The notes below the pieces were generated by a model. That model saw nothing but the letters and a program-made list of their open reading frames with translations, was not told where the DNA came from and did no database searches. Shown here piece by piece: positions 1 through 5,600 of a stretch of DNA of 5,600 nucleotides. How positions within the stretch are numbered: the stretch's first letter is position 1; every line of letters begins with the position of its first letter. The DNA is from Alphaproteobacteria bacterium (GTDB lineage Bacteria; Pseudomonadota; Alphaproteobacteria; Micropepsales; Micropepsaceae), in the NCBI GenBank assembly GCA_017307315.1, contig JAFKFF010000276.1:1-5600 (forward strand), read 5' to 3'. Position numbers and translations under genes: made by a program.

Positions 1-1
1 C

Positions 2-1504
2 GACATCCTGGCGCATCTGAAAGGGCTGGGCGTCACGGCGATCGAGCTGATGCCGGTGCATGCCTTCCTGCAGGACCGGCATCTGCTGGAAAAGGGCCTC
101 AGCAATTACTGGGGTTACAACACGCTCTCCTTCTTCGCGCCGGAGCCGCGCTATCTCGGTGACGGTAATCCCCGCGAAATCCGCGAGATGGTCCGCCGCT
201 ATCATGCCGCCGGCCTCGAAGTGATTTTGGACGTGGTCTACAACCACACTTGCGAGGGCAGCGAGCTGGGGCCGACCCTGTCCTGGCGCGGTCTGGACAA
301 TGCCAGCTACTACCGCCTGGCCGACGAGAAGCGGCACACGATCAACGACACGGGCACCGGCAACACGCTGAACTTGTCCCATCCGCGCGTGCTGCAGATG
401 GTGATGGATTCGCTGCGCTATTGGGCGCAGTCCTTTCACATCGACGGCTTCCGCTTCGATCTGGGGCTGACATTGGGACGCGAGCAATGGGGTTTCGACA
501 CCCGCGCCAGCTTCTTCGCCATCCTGCGGCAGGATCCGGTTCTTTCGCGCCTCAAGTTGATCATGGAGCCCTGGGATGTCGGTCCGGGGGGCTATCAGCT
601 GGGTCATTTCCCGTCGGGCTTTGCGGAATGGAACGACCGCTATCGCGACGGCATGCGGCGTTTCTGGCGCGGTGATCCCGCGATGCGGCCGGAAGTGGCG
701 GCACGCCTCAGCGGCTCGGGCGATCTGTTCGATCCCCGGCTGAAGCGGCCCTGGGCATCGGTCAATTACCTCGCCTGCCATGACGGTGCCACGCTTCAGG
801 ACGTGGTGTCGTACGAAGGCAAGCATAACGCGGCCAATGGCGAGGACAACCATGATGGCGCGCACGATAATCTTTCGTCGAATTATGGCGTGGAAGGGCC
901 CTCCGACGATCCAGTCATCGTCTCTTATCGTGAACGCGTGAAGCGTTCGATGCTGACATCGCTGCTGTGCTCGCTGGGCACGCCCATGCTGCAGATGGGC
1001 GACGAATGCGGGCGCAGCCAGCGCGGCAACAACAACGCCTATGCCCAGGACAATGCGTTGAGTTGGTTCGACTGGTCGCTGCTCGCCACGCCGCCGGGCC
1101 GGGAGCTTGCCGCCTTCGTGGGGCGGTTGGCGGCCTTCCGCCGCAGCCTGGTGGGCTTGCGCGGCAACCATTTCCTCGGCACCGCCGAAATCACGCCGGG
1201 TGTCGCCGAACTCAGTTGGTGGGACGAGCGCGGCAAGGAACTAGCGCCGGGGGACTGGGACAATCAGGAGGCGCGCGCGCTTGTCTTGCGCCGTGCCCTG
1301 CGAAAGCCGGACGGCCGGATCGAAATGACGGCGCTGCTGATGAATGGTGGGCGCGAAGCCATCCCCTTCGCGCTCCCCGGCGATTTTCCCTGGAAACGCC
1401 TTCTGGACACAAGCGATTCCGCGTTGGACGGCGAGCCCGCGCACTCGCCTTATCTGGTGGCGGACCGCTGCGCGGTGCTGCTGATGTGCGAGATCGAGGG
1501 CTGA
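2..1504 (+). CDS. glgX: Glycogen debranching enzyme GlgX, copy 1 (5' end outside window)
   Basis: This GH13 (isoamylase/GlgX subfamily) enzyme hydrolyses alpha-1,6 branches in glycogen, typically the short stubs left by phosphorylase, in the cytoplasm. The reading frame is open from base 2, and the first visible residues (DILAHLKGLG...) align with residue 166 onward of copy 2 in this window. The ATG at 50 is therefore an internal Met (ELMPVH), not the start. About 165-190 N-terminal residues, including the CBM48 domain, are missing; 500 residues are visible. Counting from the visible first residue, barrel region I is DVVYNH (about 77-82), the nucleophile Asp is in GFRFD (153, bases 458-460), the acid/base Glu in MEPWD (189, bases 566-568) and the third Asp in CHDG (261, bases 782-784). 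The GlgX signature GNNNAYAQDN follows at about 342, then a full C-terminal beta domain. The triad is intact, so it should be active. Oddities are CHDGAT instead of the usual S/A-HDGFT, and IMEP instead of IAEP. It converges on copy 2. The family call is firm; the exact chain-length preference cannot be read from sequence. Confidence 0.95.
   Translation, partial: DILAHLKGLGVTAIELMPVHAFLQDRHLLEKGLSNYWGYNTLSFFAPEPRYLGDGNPREIREMVRRYHAAGLEVILDVVYNHTCEGSELGPTLSWRGLDNASYYRLADEKRHTINDTGTGNTLNLSHPRVLQMVMDSLRYWAQSFHIDGFRFDLGLTLGREQWGFDTRASFFAILRQDPVLSRLKLIMEPWDVGPGGYQLGHFPSGFAEWNDRYRDGMRRFWRGDPAMRPEVAARLSGSGDLFDPRLKRPWASVNYLACHDGATLQDVVSYEGKHNAANGEDNHDGAHDNLSSNYGVEGPSDDPVIVSYRERVKRSMLTSLLCSLGTPMLQMGDECGRSQRGNNNAYAQDNALSWFDWSLLATPPGRELAAFVGRLAAFRRSLVGLRGNHFLGTAEITPGVAELSWWDERGKELAPGDWDNQEARALVLRRALRKPDGRIEMTALLMNGGREAIPFALPGDFPWKRLLDTSDSALDGEPAHSPYLVADRCAVLLMCEIEG
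1013..1056 (+). repeat. 44-base inverted repeat, arm in glgX copy 1
   Basis: This stretch is identical, base for base, to the reverse complement of 1811-1854 in glgX copy 2. It encodes the conserved RSQRGNNNAYAQDN segment in both genes. Widening to 998-1056 gives a 59-base block with three mismatches. The arms are inverted only because the genes converge; the repeat is coding sequence in both. Confidence 0.9.
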
Positions 1505-1524
1505 GGCGCGAACCCCCGGGCTGT
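1505..1524. other. 20-base gap between convergent glgX genes
   Basis: This is the only intergenic DNA in the window, between the TGA of glgX copy 1 and the TAG of copy 2. It contains an SmaI-like CCCGGG but no stable hairpin followed by a T-run on either strand. I see no intrinsic terminator here for either transcript. Confidence 0.7.
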
Positions 1525-3336
1525 CTATGACCCGGATTTGACGCGCTCGAGGCGCGCGCTCCGCGCACGCCGATCAAACCGCAACCGAAGTGTTTCGCCA
1601 TTCCCGGCGGGAAGGCGCAACTCAAAGCCGGCACAGTCCGGGTCTTCCCACGTCTGCGTCGTCATGGCGGCGCCATCCAGATCGCGCCAATCCGCATCGA
1701 CCAGGAAAGTCTGCTCGCGCAGTCCGGCATGGGCGGCGCGGAAGGCGGCAAGACCGGCGACGAACTCTTCCAGCGCCTGGTCGCGATTGCTCCAATCGAG
1801 CCAGCTGATGGCATTGTCCTGGGCATAGGCGTTGTTGTTGCCGCGCTGGCTGCGGCCAAATTCGTCGCCGGCGGTGAGAAGGATGCTGCCGCGGGACGCG
1901 AACAGGGTGGTCAGGAGAGCCCGCACATCCTTTGCCCGGCGGGCGCGGACGGCCGGATCTTCGCTCGGCCCCTCGGCGCCATTGTTCCAGGAATAATTCT
2001 CTTCCTGCCCATCCCGGTTGGCTTCGCCATTGGCGTCATTGTGCCGGCGTTCGTAAGCCACCAGATCGGCGAGAGTGAAGCCGTCGTGGGAGGCGAGGTA
2101 ATTGACCGAGCGGGTCCTGGAACCGGAGAAAATATCGGACGATCCGGCGATGCGGGTCGCCAGGACGCCCGCCATTCCATCATCGCCGCGCCAGAAGCGG
2201 CGGACATCGTCGCGGAAGCGGCCGTTCCATTCCAGCCAGTTGGCGGGAAAGTGCCCCAGCTGATAGCCGTCCGGGCCCACGTCCCAAGGTTCGGCGATCA
2301 GGATGCGGCTGGACAGAAGCGGGTCCCGCGCGATGGCATCGAAAATCGCCGCATGCGGATTGAAGCCCGGCTCCCGCGCCAGAACCGTTGCCAGGTCGAA
2401 GCGGAAGCCATCGACGCCGCAGCCCGCGAAATGGCGCAAGGTGGATAGAATGAGTTGCTGTACAGCCGGATCGGACGCCATCAAAGTGTTTCCGGTTCCG
2501 GTATCGTTGATCAATGCGCCATCGTCTCCACGGGCATAGCAGCGATTGTCGAGCCCGCGCAGGCTGAGTGTGGGGCCAAGAAGGTCGCTTTCGGCGGTGT
2601 GGTTGAGCACCAGGTCCAGGATGACGCCGATACCATGAACGTGCAGCACTTCGACCGTATCGCGCAGCTCCTGCACGCCGCCGGGCGCCAGGCGCGGGTC
2701 CAGAGCCATGGGCACGGCGGGATTGTAGCCCCAGGCGTTGCGAAGCCCGAGCGGCGGCAGATGACGTTCGTCCGCCCACGCGACCACCGGCATCAGCTCG
2801 ACGGCCGAGACGTGCAGTTTTTTCAGGTGCGAAAGAATGGCGGGATGAGTGAGGGCCGCGATGGTGCCGCGAAGCTGGGGCGCGATCTCGTGATGAAGGC
2901 GGGTGAAGCCGCGCACATTCACCTCGTAAATCAGTCCGCCGGGCGAAAAGAGCGGCGGCCGCGTCTCTGCGGTGGACGCTCTGTCGGTCACCACCGATTT
3001 CGGCACCAGCAAGGCGGTGTCGGCGCCGCGAAGCGCCAGCCGGGCATCGAAGCGGAAAGGCCCGTCCAGCGCCAGCGCGTAAGGATCGGCCAGAAGCTTC
3101 GCCGGATCGAACAGATGGCCCTGGTCCGGCGACCAGGGGCCATAGCCGCGATAACCGTAACGCTGGCCGATCCCGATCCCGGGCAGGAAGGCGTGAAAAA
3201 TCTCGCCATCGCGGGAAAGCGCGATACGCCGTTCCGCATCGCCATCGAACAGGCAAAGCTCGACCGCGGTCGCGTCGCGCGCCCGCACCGCGAATGCGGT
3301 CCCGGTGGAACCCGGATGGGCGCCCAGCGCGCGCAT
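1525..3336 (-). CDS. glgX: Glycogen debranching enzyme GlgX, copy 2
   Basis: This second, complete GlgX-type alpha-1,6-glucosidase (603 residues) is the last gene of a glgC-glgA-glgX operon. A CBM48-like N-terminal domain covers about residues 3-95 (LGAHPGSTGTAFAV, VELCLFDG, YGYRGYGPW). The GH13 barrel covers about 130-540, with region I DLVLNH (241-246), nucleophile Asp314 in GFRFD, acid/base Glu349 in AEPWD and Asp418 in SHDGFTL. The signature GNNNAYAQDN starts at residue 500. I chose the ATG at 3336 because it overlaps the glgA stop as TGATG and leads straight into the conserved LGA...F start of the family. The in-frame ATG at 3444 would add 36 residues lacking family resemblance and overlap glgA by over 100 bases. 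Only three residues precede LGA, fewer than in E. coli GlgX, so the exact start is slightly uncertain. The C-terminal domain ends early: 93 residues from ISWLDW to the end, against about 148 in copy 1. The stop is TAG at 1527-1525. No frameshift is evident. Confidence 0.95.
   Translation of the reverse strand: MRALGAHPGSTGTAFAVRARDATAVELCLFDGDAERRIALSRDGEIFHAFLPGIGIGQRYGYRGYGPWSPDQGHLFDPAKLLADPYALALDGPFRFDARLALRGADTALLVPKSVVTDRASTAETRPPLFSPGGLIYEVNVRGFTRLHHEIAPQLRGTIAALTHPAILSHLKKLHVSAVELMPVVAWADERHLPPLGLRNAWGYNPAVPMALDPRLAPGGVQELRDTVEVLHVHGIGVILDLVLNHTAESDLLGPTLSLRGLDNRCYARGDDGALINDTGTGNTLMASDPAVQQLILSTLRHFAGCGVDGFRFDLATVLAREPGFNPHAAIFDAIARDPLLSSRILIAEPWDVGPDGYQLGHFPANWLEWNGRFRDDVRRFWRGDDGMAGVLATRIAGSSDIFSGSRTRSVNYLASHDGFTLADLVAYERRHNDANGEANRDGQEENYSWNNGAEGPSEDPAVRARRAKDVRALLTTLFASRGSILLTAGDEFGRSQRGNNNAYAQDNAISWLDWSNRDQALEEFVAGLAAFRAAHAGLREQTFLVDADWRDLDGAAMTTQTWEDPDCAGFELRLPAGNGETLRLRFDRRARSARLERVKSGS
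1811..1854 (-). repeat. 44-base inverted repeat, arm in glgX copy 2
   Basis: This is the partner of the arm at 1013-1056, with 754 bases between the arms. Other conserved motifs of the two genes, such as the INDTGTGNT and GFRFDL segments, differ at several synonymous positions. This arm is therefore unusually well matched for the pair. Confidence 0.9.
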
Positions 3337-3338
3337 CA
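3334..3338 (-). other. TGATG stop/start overlap between glgA and glgX copy 2
   Basis: The glgA stop TGA (3338-3336) shares its final A with the ATG of glgX copy 2 (3336-3334). Upstream there is only a weak CAGG about five bases before the start, inside the last codons of glgA. The overlap decides the start choice for glgX copy 2 and suggests reinitiation by ribosomes finishing glgA. Confidence 0.75.
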
Positions 3339-4790
3339 GGCCTGCGCGCGCGCGAGCAAGCCCTGATAGAGCGCCGCGTAGCGCGCGCCGCTGCGCTGCC
3401 AGGAAAAATCGGCTTTCATGCCTTGGCGTTGCAGGCTGCGCCACACCGCCGGCTGTCCGTAGAGCGCCACGGTGCGGTTGATGGCATCGCCGATGCGCTC
3501 GCCGGTGACGCCGTCGAACAGGATGCCGGTGGCCACGCCCGCCGTGACGGCGGCCTCGTTGGCATCGACGATGGTGTCGGCCAATCCGCCCGTCCGCGAA
3601 GCCACCGGTACGCAGCCATAAGCGAGGCCGTAAAGCTGGGTCAGGCCGCAGGGCTCGAACCGCGACGGGATCAGGATCGCGTCGGCGCCGCCCTGCAGGA
3701 GATGAGAGATCTTCTCGTTGTAGCCGATGGCGACGCCGATCCGGCCGGGATGACGGGCGGCCGCGGCGCGATATTGCGCTTCAAGCGCCGCCTCGCCGGT
3801 GCCCAGAAGCGCCAGCCTCGCGCCCGCCGCCACCAGTACGTCGAGCTGACCGGCCAGAACGTCCATGCCTTTCTGCCAGGTGATGCGGCTCACCACCGTG
3901 AACAGGGGGCCATCGCCGGGCGAAAGATTGAAGCCGGCCTCGACCGCTGTCTTGTTCGTCTTGCGGTTGGCCAGAGTCGCGGAGGTGTAGCGCTTGACCA
4001 GATCGGTGTCCGTCTGGGGATTCCAGATCGCGGGATCGATACCGTTCACGATGCCCGAGACGATGTCCTGCCGCGTGGCGATCAGGCCTTGCAGCCCCAT
4101 GCCGAATTCCGGCATCCGGATTTCCCGCGCATAGGTCGGGCTGACGGTGGTGATGGCGTCGGCGGTGTAGAGGCCTGCCTTGAGAAAGCCGACACCGCCG
4201 TAATATTCCACGCCTTCGACGGCATAGGCATGCGGCGGCAGGCCGAGAAAATCGAAGATGGCGCGGTCGAAACGGCCCTGGAAGGCGATGTTGTGGACCG
4301 TCACCACGCTGGCGGCGCGGCGGGCGGAGAGCGGGGCGTAGGAGAGGTAGGCGGCGCCCATCGCCGCCTGCCAGTCATGGGCGTGCAGGATGTCGTAATG
4401 CCGGTCGCTCAAAAGACCGGAAGCAAGGTCGGCGGCCGCGCGGCCGAGCGCGGCGAAGCGCCGCCAATTGTCCGTCCAGTCCACGCCATGGCTGTCGCCG
4501 TAAGGCCCGCCGCTTCGCTGAAACAGCGCCGGCGCATCCAGCACCAGAAGCGGGAAGCTGCCCAGGCGCGATTCCAGCAGCTGCGCTTCCACGCCCAGAA
4601 GATTGTCGTAGCGGTGAAGCGGCCGCGCATCGCCCAGGGCGGCGCGGATGGCGGGATAACCCGGCACCAGCGTGGTCATGGTCACGCCATGTGGCGCCAC
4701 CGCCGCGGGCAGGGCGCCCGCCACATCGGCAAGCCCGCCGGTCTTCACCAGGGGAAAGACCTCGGACGCGACGGACAGAACCTCGGTCAT
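3336..4790 (-). CDS. glgA: Glycogen synthase (ADP-glucose-dependent), complete
   Basis: This GT5-family glycogen synthase transfers glucose from ADP-glucose to the non-reducing end of an alpha-1,4-glucan, in the cytoplasm. At 484 residues it has the normal bacterial GlgA length. The N-terminal Rossmann half carries KTGGLADV with Lys16 (ADP-glucose contact in E. coli), HAHDW at 136-140 and HNIAFQG with His166. The C-terminal half carries [10 protein letters not shown] (Arg302 and Lys307, matching the E. coli phosphate-binding pair), [10 protein letters not shown] (Glu379 and Cys381, matching E. coli Glu377 and Cys379) and RTGGLADT at about 399-406. All key residues are present. The frame stays open far upstream through glgC, but that extension is nonsense glgC antiframe. 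The true start is the ATG at 4790, giving the standard [16 protein letters not shown] opening. This ATG overlaps the glgC stop by four bases, and no strong Shine-Dalgarno precedes it, so translation probably depends on ribosomes arriving from glgC. The stop TGA shares a base with the glgX2 start. Confidence 0.97.
   Translation of the reverse strand: MTEVLSVASEVFPLVKTGGLADVAGALPAAVAPHGVTMTTLVPGYPAIRAALGDARPLHRYDNLLGVEAQLLESRLGSFPLLVLDAPALFQRSGGPYGDSHGVDWTDNWRRFAALGRAAADLASGLLSDRHYDILHAHDWQAAMGAAYLSYAPLSARRAASVVTVHNIAFQGRFDRAIFDFLGLPPHAYAVEGVEYYGGVGFLKAGLYTADAITTVSPTYAREIRMPEFGMGLQGLIATRQDIVSGIVNGIDPAIWNPQTDTDLVKRYTSATLANRKTNKTAVEAGFNLSPGDGPLFTVVSRITWQKGMDVLAGQLDVLVAAGARLALLGTGEAALEAQYRAAAARHPGRIGVAIGYNEKISHLLQGGADAILIPSRFEPCGLTQLYGLAYGCVPVASRTGGLADTIVDANEAAVTAGVATGILFDGVTGERIGDAINRTVALYGQPAVWRSLQRQGMKADFSWQRSGARYAALYQGLLARAQA
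4787..4790 (-). other. ATGA stop/start overlap between glgC and glgA
   Basis: On the - strand the glgA start codon (4790-4788) and the glgC TGA stop (4789-4787) share bases as ATGA. The preceding bases (GACCGGCTGGC) hold no clear purine-rich Shine-Dalgarno. This arrangement is typical of translational coupling and ties synthase output to pyrophosphorylase translation. The coupling itself is inference from the arrangement. Confidence 0.8.
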
Positions 4791-5599
4791 GCCAGCCGGT
4801 CTATCATCTCTTGGGTGATGAGGCAGACCCCGTTCGCCGTCCGGCGGAAGCGCTGCGCGTCCAGACCGGGATCCTCGCCCACCACCAGGCCCGGCGGGAT
4901 GACGACGCCGCGATCCAGCACCACGCGGCGCAGCCGCGCCCCCCGCCCGATCTGGCAGCGCGGCAGCACCACCGCTTCCTCCAGGTTGGAATAGCTGTTG
5001 GCGCGCACGCCCGTGAAAAGAAGGCTGCGCGTGATGGAAGAGCCGGAGACGATGCAATCGCCCGAAACCAGGGAGGAAATCGCCACGCCCCGCCGCCCGT
5101 CGATGTCGTGAACGAATTTGGCGGGTGGCAGGATCTCCGCATAGGTCCAGAGCGGCCAGCTGCGGTCGTAAAGGTCCAGCTCCGGCACCACGTCGGTGAG
5201 GTCTATGTTGGCGTCGAAATAGGCATCCACCGTGCCGACGTCGCGCCAATAAGCGTTCCTCTCCGCTCCCGAGCGCACGCAGGATGCGGAAAAGCTGTGC
5301 GCCACCGCCTTGGCGTTGCGTACCAGATAGGGAATGACGTCCTTGCCGAAATCGCGGGTCGAACCTGGCGTATTGGCGTCGCGCTTCAGCTCTTCCAGCA
5401 GGAATTTGGTGTTGAAGGCATAGATGCCCATCGAGACGAGCGCGATGTCGGGCTTGCCCTCCATGGCGGGCGGATCCTTGGGCTTTTCGACAAAGGCGGT
5501 GACGCGGCCGCCGGCATCCGCCGCCATCACCCCGAAACCGGTCGCATCCATGCGGGGAATTTCCATGCAGGCGATGGTGACGTCGGCGCCCTGGTCGCA
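4787..5599 (-). CDS. glgC: Glucose-1-phosphate adenylyltransferase, C-terminal part (5' end outside window)
   Basis: ADP-glucose pyrophosphorylase makes ADP-glucose and pyrophosphate from ATP and glucose-1-phosphate, the committed step of bacterial glycogen synthesis. The frame is open to the right edge. The ATG at 5566 lies inside the conserved run ([21 protein letters not shown]) and is not the start. Visible are 270 residues of about 420, so the N-terminal nucleotide-binding motif and effector site are missing. Visible residues include FVEKP (Lys at visible residue 40, the E. coli Lys195 equivalent that contacts glucose-1-phosphate), SMGIYAF at about 56-62, DFGKD at about 83-87 and YWRDVGT at about 117-123. 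From about residue 170 comes the left-handed beta-helix domain ([34 protein letters not shown]). The ending, [10 protein letters not shown], resembles E. coli VTREML. The enzyme class is normally a tetramer under allosteric control by central carbon metabolites; the effectors cannot be read here. It is the most upstream visible gene of the coupled operon. Confidence 0.97.
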   Translation of the reverse strand, partial: CDQGADVTIACMEIPRMDATGFGVMAADAGGRVTAFVEKPKDPPAMEGKPDIALVSMGIYAFNTKFLLEELKRDANTPGSTRDFGKDVIPYLVRNAKAVAHSFSASCVRSGAERNAYWRDVGTVDAYFDANIDLTDVVPELDLYDRSWPLWTYAEILPPAKFVHDIDGRRGVAISSLVSGDCIVSGSSITRSLLFTGVRANSYSNLEEAVVLPRCQIGRGARLRRVVLDRGVVIPPGLVVGEDPGLDAQRFRRTANGVCLITQEMIDRLA

Positions 5600-5600
5600 A

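Noticed and set aside
1516..1535. CCGGG...CCCGG hairpin as a terminator between the convergent genes
   Set aside because: The stem is only five base pairs with a ten-base loop and no T-run follows on either strand.
1212..1634. A - strand frame crossing the glgX1/glgX2 boundary, considered as a frameshifted glgX2 C-terminus
   Set aside because: Its translation does not resemble the missing GlgX C-terminal strands, and it overlaps the end of copy 1 in antisense.
2180..3256. Second open frame on the - strand within glgX copy 2
   Set aside because: It is a shifted shadow of the well-supported glgX frame, with low-complexity Arg/Ala/Gly composition and no recognisable motif.
3344..3354. Alternating GC run at the glgA 3' end as a Z-DNA or slippage element
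   Set aside because: Eleven bases of alternating GC encode Ala-Arg codons in a G+C-rich gene, and a similar run occurs at 1271-1280 in glgX copy 1, so it is likely a by-product of composition.
3294..4994. Long open frame on the + strand, 566 codons, opposite glgA
   Set aside because: It runs antisense to an intact glgA, resembles no protein I recognise, is rich in Arg/Gly/Ala/His as expected of an antisense frame of G+C-rich codons, and its start lies inside glgX copy 2.
4791..5600. Possible glgC-glgA fusion, because the glgA frame stays open to the right edge
   Set aside because: The upstream part is an Arg/Gly-rich shifted reading of glgC, whose own frame is intact and ends in a proper stop overlapping the glgA ATG.

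Overview
The window is a compact, G+C-rich bacterial glycogen metabolism cluster with almost no non-coding DNA. The protein styles, the glgC-glgA-glgX order and the dense overlapping gene packing would fit a G+C-rich proteobacterium, perhaps an alphaproteobacterium. That placement is inference from protein resemblance only, as no rRNA or other taxonomic marker is present.

Layout: bases 1-1504 (+ strand) hold the 3' three quarters of a glycogen debranching enzyme gene (GlgX type, called copy 1 here) whose start lies left of the window. After a 20-base gap come three genes on the - strand, read right to left. They are glgC (ADP-glucose pyrophosphorylase, start beyond the right edge), glgA (glycogen synthase, complete) and a second glgX (copy 2, complete). 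The two - strand junctions are overlaps of four bases and one base (ATGA and TGATG), so glgC, glgA and glgX2 look like one translationally coupled operon. The two glgX genes meet tail to tail.

How they work together: GlgC turns glucose-1-phosphate and ATP into ADP-glucose. GlgA adds the glucose to alpha-1,4-glucan chains. GlgX-type enzymes remove the alpha-1,6 side chains left after phosphorylase has trimmed the outer chains. The branching enzyme (GlgB) and phosphorylase (GlgP) are not in this window but could lie just outside it.

This is mostly ordinary primary metabolism, and I see no new system. The points worth a second look are the convergent pair of glgX paralogues, a 44-base perfect inverted repeat shared between them, unusual residues beside the catalytic motifs of copy 1, a shortened C-terminus in copy 2, and the lack of a recognisable terminator between the convergent genes. 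No tRNA, rRNA, mobile element, CRISPR array or promoter could be supported, and no stretch over 300 bases lacks a gene.
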